From Streptomyces glomeratus (GTDB taxonomy: Bacteria; Actinomycetota; Actinomycetes; Streptomycetales; Streptomycetaceae), in NCBI RefSeq assembly GCF_021462825.1, contig NZ_JAKEEB010000040.1:1-52917 (forward strand): a stretch of DNA of 52,917 bases, in the 5' to 3' direction. Below the pieces are notes generated by a model. The model made no database searches. It was not told the DNA's origin and saw nothing but the letters and a program-made list of their open reading frames with translations. This document shows, in pieces, positions 1 to 8,800 of the stretch. The position numbers and the translations under genes were made by a program. The number at the start of each line of letters is the position of its first letter. The stretch's first letter is position 1.

Positions 1-93
1 TTCTGGTCCCGCTCCTACTTCGCCGGCTCGTGCGGCGGCGCACCGCTCAGCATCGTCCGCCAGTACATCGAAGGCCAGAAGCGGCCCACCTGA
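1..93 (+). CDS. tnpA: IS200/IS605-type TnpA (Y1 transposase), C-terminal end only
   Basis: The window opens inside this gene; only the last 30 codons are present, ending at TGA 91-93. The readable tail includes SYFAGSCGGAPLSIVRQYIE, which is the typical C-terminus of the small HUH/Y1 single-strand transposases of the IS200/IS605 family. The catalytic HUH motif and tyrosine lie outside the window, so activity cannot be judged. A GC-rich hairpin that looks like the right end of the element follows within 90 bp and no tnpB follows, so this copy is probably an IS200-like tnpA-only element. Confidence 0.75.
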   Translation, partial: FWSRSYFAGSCGGAPLSIVRQYIEGQKRPT

Positions 94-103
94 CCCTCAC
101 CGA

Positions 104-180
104 GGAGGCGCAGCGAACTCCGGCGCTGCGCGCCTCCGACCCGAGGACGCGTTTTCCCTCCCCGGCTGAAGCCGGGGATA
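104..180 (+). mobile_element. Putative right end of the left IS200/IS605 element (subterminal hairpins)
   Basis: Two inverted repeats follow the tnpA stop. One pairs GGAGGCGCAGCG with CGCTGCGCGCCTCC at about 106-137. The other is a perfect 7-bp stem CCCCGGC/GCCGGGG with TGAA loop at 160-177. IS200/IS605 elements have subterminal hairpins instead of terminal inverted repeats, so this position and form fit the right end. The exact cleavage site cannot be set from one copy. Confidence 0.5.
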
Positions 181-210
181 CCCACCCAAGATCAGGGATG
201 GGGCTCTTGC

Positions 211-1119
211 TCATGCCGTCTCGTGGTGGACGGGGTCCAGGGCGGTGAGTTCTTCCTCCGACAGGCGCAGGGCGCCGACGGCGACGTTCTGGGCGAGGTG
301 GCCGGGGTCGCCGGTGCCGGGGATGGCCAGGACGTGGGGGCCCTGGTGCAGTGTCCACGCGAGCCGGATCTGGGCGGGGCTCACGCCGTGGGCGCGGGCG
401 ATGGTGTGCACCTCCCGGCTGTGGTCGGTGGTCGCGCCGGCGGTGCGTCTGGTGCCGGCGATCGAGTAGAACGGCACGAACGCGATGCATTGTTCACCGC
501 AGAGGTCCAGAAGCTCCTTCTGCTCGGGGGATGCGCCGATGCCGTACATGTTCTGGACGCAGACCACGGGTGCGATGGCCTGGGCCTCGGCGAGGTGGTG
601 GGGGTGGACGTTGGACAGGCCCAGGTGACGGATGAGTCCGGCCTCACGCAGTTCGGCGAGTGCGCCGAAGCGTTCGGCGATGGAATCGGTGCCGACGATG
701 CGCAGGTTCACCACGTCGAGGTGGTCGCGCCCGAGCTGGCGCAGGTTCTCCTCGACCTGGCCGCGCAGCTGCTCGGGGGTGGCGTGCGCCAGCCACTGGC
801 CCGCAGGGTCGCGGCCCGGTCCGACCTTGGTGGTGATGACAAGGTCGGCCGGGTAGGGGGCCAGCGCCTGGTTGATCAGCTCGTTGGCCGATCGCAGCGG
901 CGAGAAGTAGAAGGCGGCGGTGTCGATGTGGTTCACGCCGAGCTCGACTGCGCGGCGCAGCACACTGATCGCCTGGTCGCGGTCGCGTGGGACGGCATCG
1001 GGTGCGAACGCCTCGCCGTGCTGGGTGAGGCGCATCGCGCCGAAACCGATCCGGTTAACCGTGCGGTCGCCGAGCTTCCAGGTGCCCGATGCCGCCGCGG
1101 TGATCGTCTGTGAGGTCAT
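211..1119 (-). CDS. Aldo/keto reductase
   Basis: Predicted 302-residue NAD(P)H-dependent oxidoreductase of the aldo/keto reductase fold. The order of motifs is typical: GFGAMRLT near the N-terminus, DTAAFYFSP carrying the catalytic Asp and Tyr, ITTKVGPG carrying the catalytic Lys, then GLSNVHPHHLAEA and a C-terminal cofactor-binding part with IPGTGDPGHLAQN. The reading frame stays open upstream to 1398, but homologous sequence begins at the ATG at 1119, just ahead of MTSQTITAAASGTW, and the longer frame would overlap the divergent regulator gene. The substrate cannot be told from sequence. The gene is divergent from the DUF5937/ArsR-type regulator at 1187, which probably controls it from the shared 67-bp intergenic region. 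Confidence 0.9.
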   Translation of the reverse strand: MTSQTITAAASGTWKLGDRTVNRIGFGAMRLTQHGEAFAPDAVPRDRDQAISVLRRAVELGVNHIDTAAFYFSPLRSANELINQALAPYPADLVITTKVGPGRDPAGQWLAHATPEQLRGQVEENLRQLGRDHLDVVNLRIVGTDSIAERFGALAELREAGLIRHLGLSNVHPHHLAEAQAIAPVVCVQNMYGIGASPEQKELLDLCGEQCIAFVPFYSIAGTRRTAGATTDHSREVHTIARAHGVSPAQIRLAWTLHQGPHVLAIPGTGDPGHLAQNVAVGALRLSEEELTALDPVHHETA

Positions 1120-1186
1120 AGCGGGATGATCTGCGCACGGTAGGCTGGCCCGCCATTGATTCATGCATGTCTGAATCCATCGAGGG

Positions 1187-2182
1187 GTGGTTGTCCTGGC
1201 AGAGCTGGCGTTCTCGGCGGGCGATCTGGCACAGGTGCGGTTCGCCGTCTCACCCATGTGGGAGGTCGCGCCCAGCTTCCGGCTGCTGAGGTCTGCCACC
1301 GCGCATCCGATCCACCGCCCCTGGGCCGACCAGGTACGCCCACGCATGATGGCCGCCGGGCTGGACCGGGGCTGGCTCTCTGAGCTGATCCCGCCCACCG
1401 GCTACGTCCCCGACTTCCTCAACCCGGCCCCCGCCGGACCGGCCCCCACCCCGGCGGCAGAGTGGGACGCGATCCTCCTCTCGCCCGCCGATCGGGTGCG
1501 CCAGGACCTCGACCACCTGGCCCGCCACCAGGGAGACCTCGGTCCCCGGCTGCGAGCCCTGCACAACCACCCGCAGAGCCTCCTGGCCAAAGTGACAGAA
1601 GAAATCGAAACGTACTGGGAACTGGCACTCGCCCCCTACTGGGCACGAATCCGGGCAGTGTTGGACACAGACATCTTCTACCGGGCCCGCCTGGCCGCCG
1701 AGCACGGCGCGGGCCACCTCCTCAACGACCTGCACACGTCCGTCAGCTGGGACGACAACACGCTGCGGATGGCCCGCCGTAAGCAGCCGATGACCCGCAC
1801 GACGGCAGGTGCGGGACTACTCCTGATCCCTTCGGCCTTCACCGGACCGGGACTGCGCACCCGAACAACGCTGCCGGGTCCACCGCAACTCGCCTATCCG
1901 GCACGCGGCGTCGGCTCCCTATGGACGGCACGGCCCGTTACACGAGTCGACACCCTATCCGCCGTACTGGGCCGCTCGCGGGCTCTGCTCCTGACCGAGT
2001 TGGAGATCCCGGCCTCCACCACACAACTGGCCCACCGCACCGGGCTCTCCCCCGCCGGGGTATCGCAATGCCTCACCGCACTACGCAAAGCGGGCCTGGT
2101 CAGCGCCCACCGCGCCGGCCGCTCCGTCCTCTACGCCCGCACCACCGCAGCCGAAACCCTCCTCCAAGCCGCCTCCACCTGA
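1187..2182 (+). CDS. ArsR-type winged-helix regulator with DUF5937-like N-terminal domain
   Basis: 331-residue predicted transcription regulator. The N-terminal ~240 residues, starting with FSAGDLAQVRFAVSPMWEV, match the DUF5937-type domain common in actinomycetes. The C-terminal ~80 residues form a winged helix-turn-helix (STTQLAHRTGLSPAGVSQCL, then ALRKAGLVSAHRAGRSVLY) of the ArsR kind. There are no paired metal-binding cysteines, so metal sensing is unlikely. The GTG start at 1187 gives the usual family N-terminus MVVL; the GAGG just upstream is too close to be a good ribosome site, so translation may be leaderless. It probably represses or activates the divergent aldo/keto reductase. Confidence 0.82.
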   Translation: MVVLAELAFSAGDLAQVRFAVSPMWEVAPSFRLLRSATAHPIHRPWADQVRPRMMAAGLDRGWLSELIPPTGYVPDFLNPAPAGPAPTPAAEWDAILLSPADRVRQDLDHLARHQGDLGPRLRALHNHPQSLLAKVTEEIETYWELALAPYWARIRAVLDTDIFYRARLAAEHGAGHLLNDLHTSVSWDDNTLRMARRKQPMTRTTAGAGLLLIPSAFTGPGLRTRTTLPGPPQLAYPARGVGSLWTARPVTRVDTLSAVLGRSRALLLTELEIPASTTQLAHRTGLSPAGVSQCLTALRKAGLVSAHRAGRSVLYARTTAAETLLQAAST

Positions 2183-2192
2183 CCTCACGTCA

Positions 2193-2396
2193 ACCCCCGA
2201 AGGACTTCCGGCGTCGACCACCAAGTCGCTGCACTGGCTGCGCCGGACGACCGCGGCGATGCTGCCCCGGATCGACCTGCCGGACCTGGAGCCGCGGGCC
2301 CTGCCCGCCGACCAGCGCGAGCACCGGGTGCTGGACGAGGACGTGGCCCGGCTCTCCCCGCTGCGGCGCGCCAACCTGAACGTGCTGGGCCGCTAG
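2193..2396 (+). pseudogene. Relic of a Tn3-family transposase (C-terminal pieces)
   Basis: In the frame ending at TAG 2394-2396 the translation reads KSLHWLRRTTAAMLPRIDLP and then ARLSPLRRANLNVLGR before the stop. Both blocks resemble conserved C-terminal segments of Tn3-family TnpA (the 'LSPLxxxxINVLGRYSF' region), but they are much closer together than in an intact ~1000-residue protein and there is no usable start. I read it as a deletion-scarred relic, so the locus has a history of transposition. Assignment is by motif memory only. Confidence 0.5.
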
Positions 2397-2686
2397 GGAC
2401 CGGTGCGCCGGTCAGCACCACGGCCCGGCGTCGTCGCCGTGCTCACCGGCCTCCCGTCCGGTCTGTGCCTCAGCTGCCGCACGCGCAGCCGGTGGCGGCC
2501 TTCGCCTCGGCCGGGCTCTGGGCCGGGCCGAGGGCTTCCTCGTCCGGGGTGCAGCGGGCGGTGGTACCGCAGCAGGCCTCCGATGCGCTGTCGGCGTTCT
2601 TTTCTCCGCGGTGGTGAGGGTCCGCCCGTGATGGCGGCTGTGAAAATCGCTGTCCGATTGTCGGAACGCAGTGATAGAGATTCAGG
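2397..2686. other. Intergenic region with a possible cysteine-rich minus-strand gene remnant
   Basis: No intact gene. On the minus strand, reading from about 2585 down to a TGA at 2470-2472, a frame encodes a cysteine-rich tail (ASEACCGTTARCTPDEEA ... GCACGS). Such CC/CxC tails occur at the C-terminus of some heavy-metal or arsenic resistance proteins, but the upstream part of the frame falls inside the MDMPI gene and shows no homologous domain. At most it is a fragment. The rest must contain the promoter of the gene at 2687. Confidence 0.3.
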
Positions 2687-3490
2687 GTGAGAACGACACT
2701 CGAGTTCCCCGCTCTGCTGCGACTGATCGACGAACGGTCGACTGCCTTCCGCGCCGCGGTCGCCTCCGCGCCCAGCCTCGACGTACAGGTGCCGACCTGC
2801 CCCGAGTGGACGCTGTTCGATCTGGCGCAGCACATCGGCGAGGGGCGCCGCGACTGGGCCGCCACCGTCGCCGCAGGGCCTGCTCCGGCCAAGTCCGCAG
2901 CGGAGGGCGCCCCGGCTGCGCCTCGGGAGCGTGAGGCCCTGCTGGCCTGGTTGGCGGAGTCCACGGAGCTACTGCTGGATGCATTGCGGAAGGCCGGCCC
3001 GGATCGCGGTTGCTGGTCGTGGTGGGAGACGTTGCAGTCGCCGCACACCTCCGGTGCCGTGGCTCGGCATCAGCTCCAGCAGATGGCGGTGCACACGTAC
3101 GACGCCCAGATCACCGTAGGTGCCCCGCAGCCGCTGCCCGACGAGGTGGCGCTCGACGGTGTCGACGAGTTCCTGTCCACCTGCGTCGCAACGACAAGTG
3201 CCTGGCCGCACAAGCCCGCTGTCATCGACTTCCACGCCTCCGAGGGCCGCTCCTGGCGCCTCTCGCTCTCCGCCGACGGTGCACGGACTGCCCGCCTCCC
3301 CGGGCCCGGCACCATGCCGGCCACTGCTGCTGGCCAGGACCCGGACGCGGCCGCCGTCTTCCTCTCCGCTCGGGGCACGGCCGGCGAGCTGGTCCTCAGC
3401 CTGTACGACCGTATCCCGGTCGACTCCCTGAAGCTCGACGGCGACCGACGTGTCTTCGAGCAGCTCAGTGCCTGGGACCCGGATGAGTAG
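2687..3490 (+). CDS. Maleylpyruvate isomerase (MDMPI) family, mycothiol-dependent-type enzyme
   Basis: 267-residue protein of the MDMPI/DinB-like four-helix family. The N-terminal domain has the signature VPTCPEWTLFDLAQHIGEGR, whose histidine is part of the predicted metal site, followed further on by an ARHQLQQMAVHTYDAQ block with further His residues. The C-terminal ~90 residues form the usual second domain (WRLSLSADG ... ARGTAGELVLSLYDR). Family members are metal-dependent thiol transferases or isomerases, many using mycothiol, the actinobacterial thiol; the substrate here is unknown. Start is GTG 2687, directly after an AGGG that is poorly spaced for ribosome binding. It stands alone, with relics on both sides. 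Confidence 0.85.
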   Translation: MRTTLEFPALLRLIDERSTAFRAAVASAPSLDVQVPTCPEWTLFDLAQHIGEGRRDWAATVAAGPAPAKSAAEGAPAAPREREALLAWLAESTELLLDALRKAGPDRGCWSWWETLQSPHTSGAVARHQLQQMAVHTYDAQITVGAPQPLPDEVALDGVDEFLSTCVATTSAWPHKPAVIDFHASEGRSWRLSLSADGARTARLPGPGTMPATAAGQDPDAAAVFLSARGTAGELVLSLYDRIPVDSLKLDGDRRVFEQLSAWDPDE

Positions 3491-3714
3491 GACGTGACGA
3501 TGCGCCACCTCGTACGCCCCGGGGCATGCCTCCCGCGAACGGCTGCAACCACGCCGTGGTGGCCTCGGGGCGGCGGGGGGAGCAGACCGTCACGGCTGCG
3601 AAGCGGCTGACCAAGGCGGCGGCTCACAAGCTGATCGGTGGGCCTGGTCGGCACCTGACGCCGTCAGTTCTCAGCGCCGTCCTCGTCGTCATCGAGTCCG
3701 GCCGCGTCCGGGTC

Positions 3715-4213
3715 GCGCAGCGGGCGCAGGGTGTGGCGCCGCGGCAGTGGTCGCGGTCGGCCGGAACCGTGGCTCGCTGGACTCGCTCGCGGCCATCGAC
3801 CCGCGGGTGGTGCCCGCACCGCTCACCGGCGACCGTGCAGTCGACGGGCCGGCGATCAGGGCGGCAGCCGGACCGGTCGATGCGGTCGTGGACACACTCG
3901 GTGCGGTGCCCAGCCCGGAATCGACGATGGCCGGATTCGACGCGATTCGCCCGGACGGGGCCGGGTCCTCGTCGGCGGCGTACGGCACGATCTGCCCATT
4001 CCGTACGGCGACTTCATGCACCGTCGGCTGACGCTGCGGGGGTCGTGGATGTACCGCGACACGACCGTACTGGAGCTGTGGTCCATGGTCCGCAACGGCG
4101 TCATCGACCTCTCGGTGCTCGATGTCAGGGTCGTCGGGCTCGACGACCCCGCAGCGGCCCTCGCCGCGGCGTCCCGCTCACACGGACGGGAGATCGTCGT
4201 CCTCGTCCCCTGA
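3715..4213 (+). pseudogene. Zinc-type alcohol dehydrogenase (MDR) pseudogene, N-terminus lost and frameshifted
   Basis: The region encodes the cofactor-binding and C-terminal half of a medium-chain dehydrogenase/reductase in two frames. About 3715-3955 reads GAAAVVAVGRNRGSLDSLAA ... PVDAVVDTLGAVPSPEST. From about 3960 the match continues in another frame as GRVLVGGVRHDLPIPYGDF ... RGSWMYRDTTVLELW, to TGA 4211-4213. The catalytic zinc-binding N-terminal domain is missing and a frameshift lies near 3957, within RPDG. This is a decayed gene. The 224 bp before it (3491-3714) show no recognisable gene. Confidence 0.7.
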
Positions 4214-4275
4214 GACGACGCGGGCTCGACAAAAAGGCAACCTGTCCAGCAGGAGTCAGGCGATGATGTCCTGTT

Positions 4276-5290
4276 ATGAGACATGGGGGGCTCGGCCGAG
4301 GACAGCGGCATGTGGGGTGGATGTACCTGCTGTTGTCGGTGGCCGCATTGACGGCAGGGCTTGTTCTGGCCCAGTGCTTCGATCTCGGAGTGGCCCAAAC
4401 CGCTGCGGCCGCGCTTCCCACCCTGGCGCCGGGCTACCTTGCATGGGCGGCTTTCCATGCCGATCGCCGCGAGGCCGAACCCGTGGACGTGGACAAGGTC
4501 CTGGAGCAGTTGGCGGTGGCGGTCAGGACCCAGTGGGACAACGAGGCGGCCGTGCGCCGGATCAACGACCCCTACCCGTTGCCGGTCGGCTGGGAAGCCG
4601 TCAGCGGCGACCTGGCCGAGGACTGGCCGCGGCTGACCGATCTGGCCCGCGCCTGGCCCGGCGGGCCCCCGGGGGACCCTGCCCTGTGGTCGACGGATGC
4701 CGCCGGGCTGGCGGGCCAGGATGCGGACATCGGGCAGGTGTTCTGCGAGCGGGTGCCCACCGAGCGCCTGGTGATCCTGGGCGAACCAGGCGCCGGCAAA
4801 AGCGTGCTGATGATGCGACTGCTGCAGGACCTCATCGCACGTCGCGCCGCCGGAGACCCGGTGCCGGTACTGTTCTCCCTCGTTTCCTGGGACCCTCACC
4901 AGCCGCTGAAAACATGGATGGCCGACCAGCTGCGCCGCACCCGTCCCGGCCTGGCCAAGGCGGCTCCGCTCTCGGTCGCCGTCACCGAAGCCACCGAGTC
5001 CGGGCCCACTGATCTGGCCTTGTACCTGCTCAACGCAGGCCGCGTCCTGCCCCTGCTCGACGGCTTCGACGAACTGCCACCTCCCCGGCACGCCGCCGCA
5101 CTGGACAGGCTCAACCGCGCGCTCCCCGCATGGCAGTCCCTGGTCCTGACCAGCCGCACCGACCCCTATCGCACGGCCCTGAACCGGCCGGGCACCAGCG
5201 TCCGCCTCAACGGCGCCGCCGCCATCCAGCTCCTGCCTCTGAAGGCCGAGGACGCCGCTGACTACCTGCGACGCGATGCCGGCGGCGCAC
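4276..5290 (+). pseudogene. NACHT-domain NTPase, truncated at its C-terminus
   Basis: About 337 codons of a STAND-class NTPase. A membrane segment lies near residues 15-36 (WMYLLLSVAALTAGLVLAQ). The NACHT core follows: P-loop GEPGAGKS near residue 172, Walker B VLPLLDGFDELP near 258, and TSRTDPYR afterwards. Homology stops at ADYLRRDAGG near 5285; the frame then runs through unrelated DNA that, read in another frame, is the end of a LuxR-type regulator. The ~500 residues expected after the NACHT core (helical and often membrane-spanning) are missing. NACHT NTPases of this type are signalling or defence ATPases; this copy is probably dead. The ORF itself stays open to 5475, so a chimeric product could still be made. 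Confidence 0.7.
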
Positions 5291-5446
5291 AAACCCCCGC
5301 GGGGGGACAAGGACGAGACGGTGGCCCGCGCTCTGGGGATCTCGGTGCGCACCGAGCGCCGCATGGTCGCCGACATCACTGCCCGTCTGGGGGCGCCCAG
5401 CCGCCTGGAACTGGGCGTGAAGGCGGCGAAGCTCGGTTGGGTGTGA
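5291..5446 (+). pseudogene. LuxR-type HTH fragment (C-terminal end of a regulator)
   Basis: In the frame ending at TGA 5444-5446 the translation reads DKDETVARALGISVRTERRM, then VADITARLGAPSRLELGVKA and KLGWV before the stop. This is the C-terminal GerE/LuxR helix-turn-helix of a family of Streptomyces regulators that end in GWL/GWV. Only about 50 residues remain and there is no start. It abuts the truncated NACHT gene out of frame, which marks a recombination or deletion junction near 5285-5300. Confidence 0.7.
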
Positions 5447-5515
5447 GGGCCCGGGTCCGCGGACGGGCGGGGTAGCGTTGCAGGGGGCTGGGTGGCGCCG
5501 TACGGAGGTGCAGCT

Positions 5516-5827
5516 GTGATCGAGTTGTCCGAGATGATTGGCCAGTTGCGTGCCGAGCTGGCCAGGGCGATGGCCGACGGTGAGGGCGAGGACCTTCGAT
5601 TCGCGCTGGGCCCGGTGGAGTTGGAGCTGTCCGTCAGCGTGCAACGGGATGCGACGGGGCACGGCAAGGTGAAATTCTGGGTCATGGAGCTGGGCGCGGA
5701 CGCCAAGGTCGGCAGATACGACACGCAAACGGTCCGGCTGACGCTGGAGCCCCGCCGGGCCGCTGTGGACGGCGCCGCGCGGCCGGAGGTGTGGATCTCC
5801 GGCGTGAGCGACGTCAGGGAAGACTGA
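5516..5827 (+). CDS. Trypco2-family protein (trypsin-co-occurring domain 2)
   Basis: 103-residue protein starting MIELSEMIGQLRAELARAMA, followed by FALGPVELELSVSVQRDAT and KVKFWVMELGADAKV. This is the helix-plus-beta domain named trypco2 because it is encoded beside trypsin-STAND proteins. The start is GTG 5516, seven bases after a strong GGAGG (5504-5508). The stop is 7 bp before the 1632-residue trypsin-STAND gene, so the two form an operon. In published comparative work on such loci (Kaur, Burroughs, Iyer and Aravind) trypco domains are thought to act as sensors, adaptors or substrates of the linked protease; that role is inferred, not shown. Confidence 0.85.
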   Translation: MIELSEMIGQLRAELARAMADGEGEDLRFALGPVELELSVSVQRDATGHGKVKFWVMELGADAKVGRYDTQTVRLTLEPRRAAVDGAARPEVWISGVSDVRED

Positions 5828-5834
5828 TACGCCG

Positions 5835-8800
5835 ATGGCGGATCTGCGGGCGGACCGTGCCGCCGAAGTGATCTCCACCCGTCCCGACGGAACGCGGCTG
5901 CGGGGCTCCGGCTATCTCGTGGCGACCGGCCTGGTGCTCACGGCCGCTCACGTGGTGAGGGAGGCGAAGACGGTCACCGTCCGCTTCAACCCGGACCGGG
6001 CGGACGAGTGGAGTGCGCCGGCCCGGGTGGGCTGGTTCGGCCCCGGCGTGACGGATGCCGCTCTGCTCACGCTCGGGCCCGGCTCGCCGCCGGAGTCCTC
6101 TCCCCCTCGGGTCGACCCGGTGCCCTTCGGGGCGCCGGGAGACGACAACGCCGTACTGACATGCAGCGCTGTGGGATTCCCGCGGTTCAAGATGCGTCAG
6201 CGGCCCGACGGATCGCGAGCGCGCGACGCCTGCCACGCGTGGGGACACGTGCCGGTGTTGTCCAACCGCCGCAGCAACACACTGGAGTTCAGGGTTCCGC
6301 CTCCCGAGCGTACGGCGGTGGGCTCGCCTTGGGAGGGCATGTCGGGCGCGGCCGTGTGGAGCGAAGGCCACGTCATCGGCATCGTCGTGGAACATCATCA
6401 CCAGGAGGGAACCGGCACCCTCACGGTCAGCCGCGCCGACGGCTGGGCGGGTACGGCCGACGGCCCCGGCGACGAACTGCTGCGGCGTGCGGGGCTCGAG
6501 GCGCCTTTCGAGCGGGTCGGCCCCTCGTCCGGCGACGTCCGGATGACCGAGGGCTTCCGGGCCCAGGCCCGCTCCATCGCCCCACCGGAACTGCTCGGCC
6601 GCGAGCGGGAGGTGGAGGAAGTGCTGCGAGTGTGCGCGGGGCCGGGCGGCTACCAGTGGTGGCAGGCGCCCCCATGGCACGGCAAGACCGCGTTCAGCGC
6701 CTGGCTGGCCGCCCATCCACCCCCCGGCGTGGCGGTGGCCGCGTTCTTCGTCACGCGGCGGGACGCGAGCCAGTGCGACAGCGACGCCTTCGCTCAGGCC
6801 ATGACCGTCCAACTGGCCGCCGTCGCCGGGGAGAGCACCGTGCACGGAACCGAGCCCGGCGTGCAGGTACGGGAGTGGCACCGGCTGCTGACGGCAGCCG
6901 CCCGTCGGCAGCGGCAGCGCGGGCCCCTGCTGGTGATCGTGGACGGTCTGGACGAGGACATGTCGCAGGCCGCCTCTCCTGCTCGGCCCAGCATCGCCTC
7001 GCTGTTGCCACGCCTCCTCCCGGAGGGGGTGACCGTCCTGGTCACCAGCCGTCCGGGGCCGGGACTGCCCGGCGATCTACCGGGCGATCACCCGTTGCGG
7101 GACTGCGAGCCGTACACACTCGCCGCCTCCGCGCACGCCACCCGGCTGCGGTACGAGGCAGAGTACGAACTTCGGGGGCTGCTCGCCGGTGACTCGGCCG
7201 AGCGGCAGGTGATCGGGCTGCTCGCCGCGGCAGGCGAGGGGCTCAGCCGCGAGGAGCTGTGTGCGCTGACCGGCATGCCGGCCGCCCGTCTCGACATGCT
7301 GACGGGCGGCAGCCTCGGCCGCAGTCTGGCCCGGCGCAGATTCCCCGTCTTCCGCGACGGCACCGCGGACGTCCGCACCGCGCTCGTCTTCGCGCACGAC
7401 ACCCTGCTCGCCACCGCCCTGAAACTGCTCGGGGACGAACTGCCCGCCTTCCGGGAGCGTCTTCACGGCTGGGCCGACATCATGTGGGAGCGCGGCTGGC
7501 CGCAGGACACTCCGCACTTCCTGCTCAGCGGGTACGGGCGTATGGCCCTGGCCTCGGCTGAACCGGGGCGCCTCGCGCGGGTGGCCGCCGACCCCGCACG
7601 GCACGACCGCATGGCGTCCCGGCTGCTCGGTGACGGCCCCGCGCTGGCGGAACTGCGAGCCGCCCGGGACACGGTCGCGCAGAACGGCACCGAGGACGGG
7701 CTGCGGGCCGCGGTGCTTCTGGCGGCGGCACACGATCGCCTGACCGCCCGCAACCGGGACGTGGACGACAGCGAGCCGGCGCTGCTGCGTGCCCGGCTGG
7801 GGCAGTCCGATCACGCGCAGGCGCTCGCCGAGGCGATGCCGGACGGCGGGGACAAGTGCTTCGCCCTCATCCGCCTGGCGGACTTCCTCGCAGAGACCGA
7901 GCCACGACGCGCGCTCTGCATGGCGAGGACCGCGGTGGCGCTCCTGCACGACGCGCCGCCGTCCTCGTACCGGTCGGCACCGGCCCTCGCCGCGGTCCGC
8001 GTGGGCGGCCTGCTGATGCGGTTGGGCAGCGGCGAAGGCGCACACGCCCTGCACACGGCGCTCTCGATGGTTGCGGCCGAACGTGCCGCCCGGCAGGGCG
8101 GGACCCAGGACGGCGAAGTCATCCGGTGGACCGACGAGGTGATCGTTTCGGCGGCCGAGTCCTTCGGCGCGGCCGCCGACCTGGACGGGGTGCGTGCCGT
8201 GTGGTCAGCCGGCGGCCACACGGGCGGGCGGCACGTGATCCTGACGCGCGCCCTCACCGCCCTCGCGCGCCACGGCCACCGCTCCGTCGCGGAGCGGCTG
8301 TCGGACGAGTCCCCGGAGGCGCCCGACTGGCCGGCCGCCTTACGTGCCGTGTGGCCCACCGCTCTCGCGGCGGCGGGCGCGGTCGAGGAAGCCTGGCACG
8401 CCGTGGAGGACGTGGATGATGTGCCGCCGGGAGACCGGGATGCGGTGCTCGTTGCGATGGGTGAGGCCTTCGGAGAGGCCGGGGAGTTCGCACAGGCCGT
8501 ACGTGCCGCACGCACGGTCACCGGGCCTGAGACCCGTCGGCGGGCGCTGCTGGACCTGGTGGCGCGTGCGCCGAACGCTCGGCAGGGGCTGCGTCTGATC
8601 GAGGAGGCGTGCCCTCACGGCCACAACAATGCCGCGCCCCCGGCCGACTGGCCGTGCGCAGGGGCATGCGCAGCGCTGCGCGTACGGGCGCTGGGCACCC
8701 TGGACCGCTGGGACGAGGCGCTCGCCGTGGCCGCTCTGCCGCATCCCGCCGCATTCCGTCAGGAGGTACGCCGTCAGGCCCTCACCGCGCTGGCCCTGCA

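Noticed and set aside
1120..1398. 93-residue N-terminal extension of the aldo/keto reductase
   Set aside because: No homology, overlaps the divergent regulator, and a family-like start MTSQ exists at 1119.
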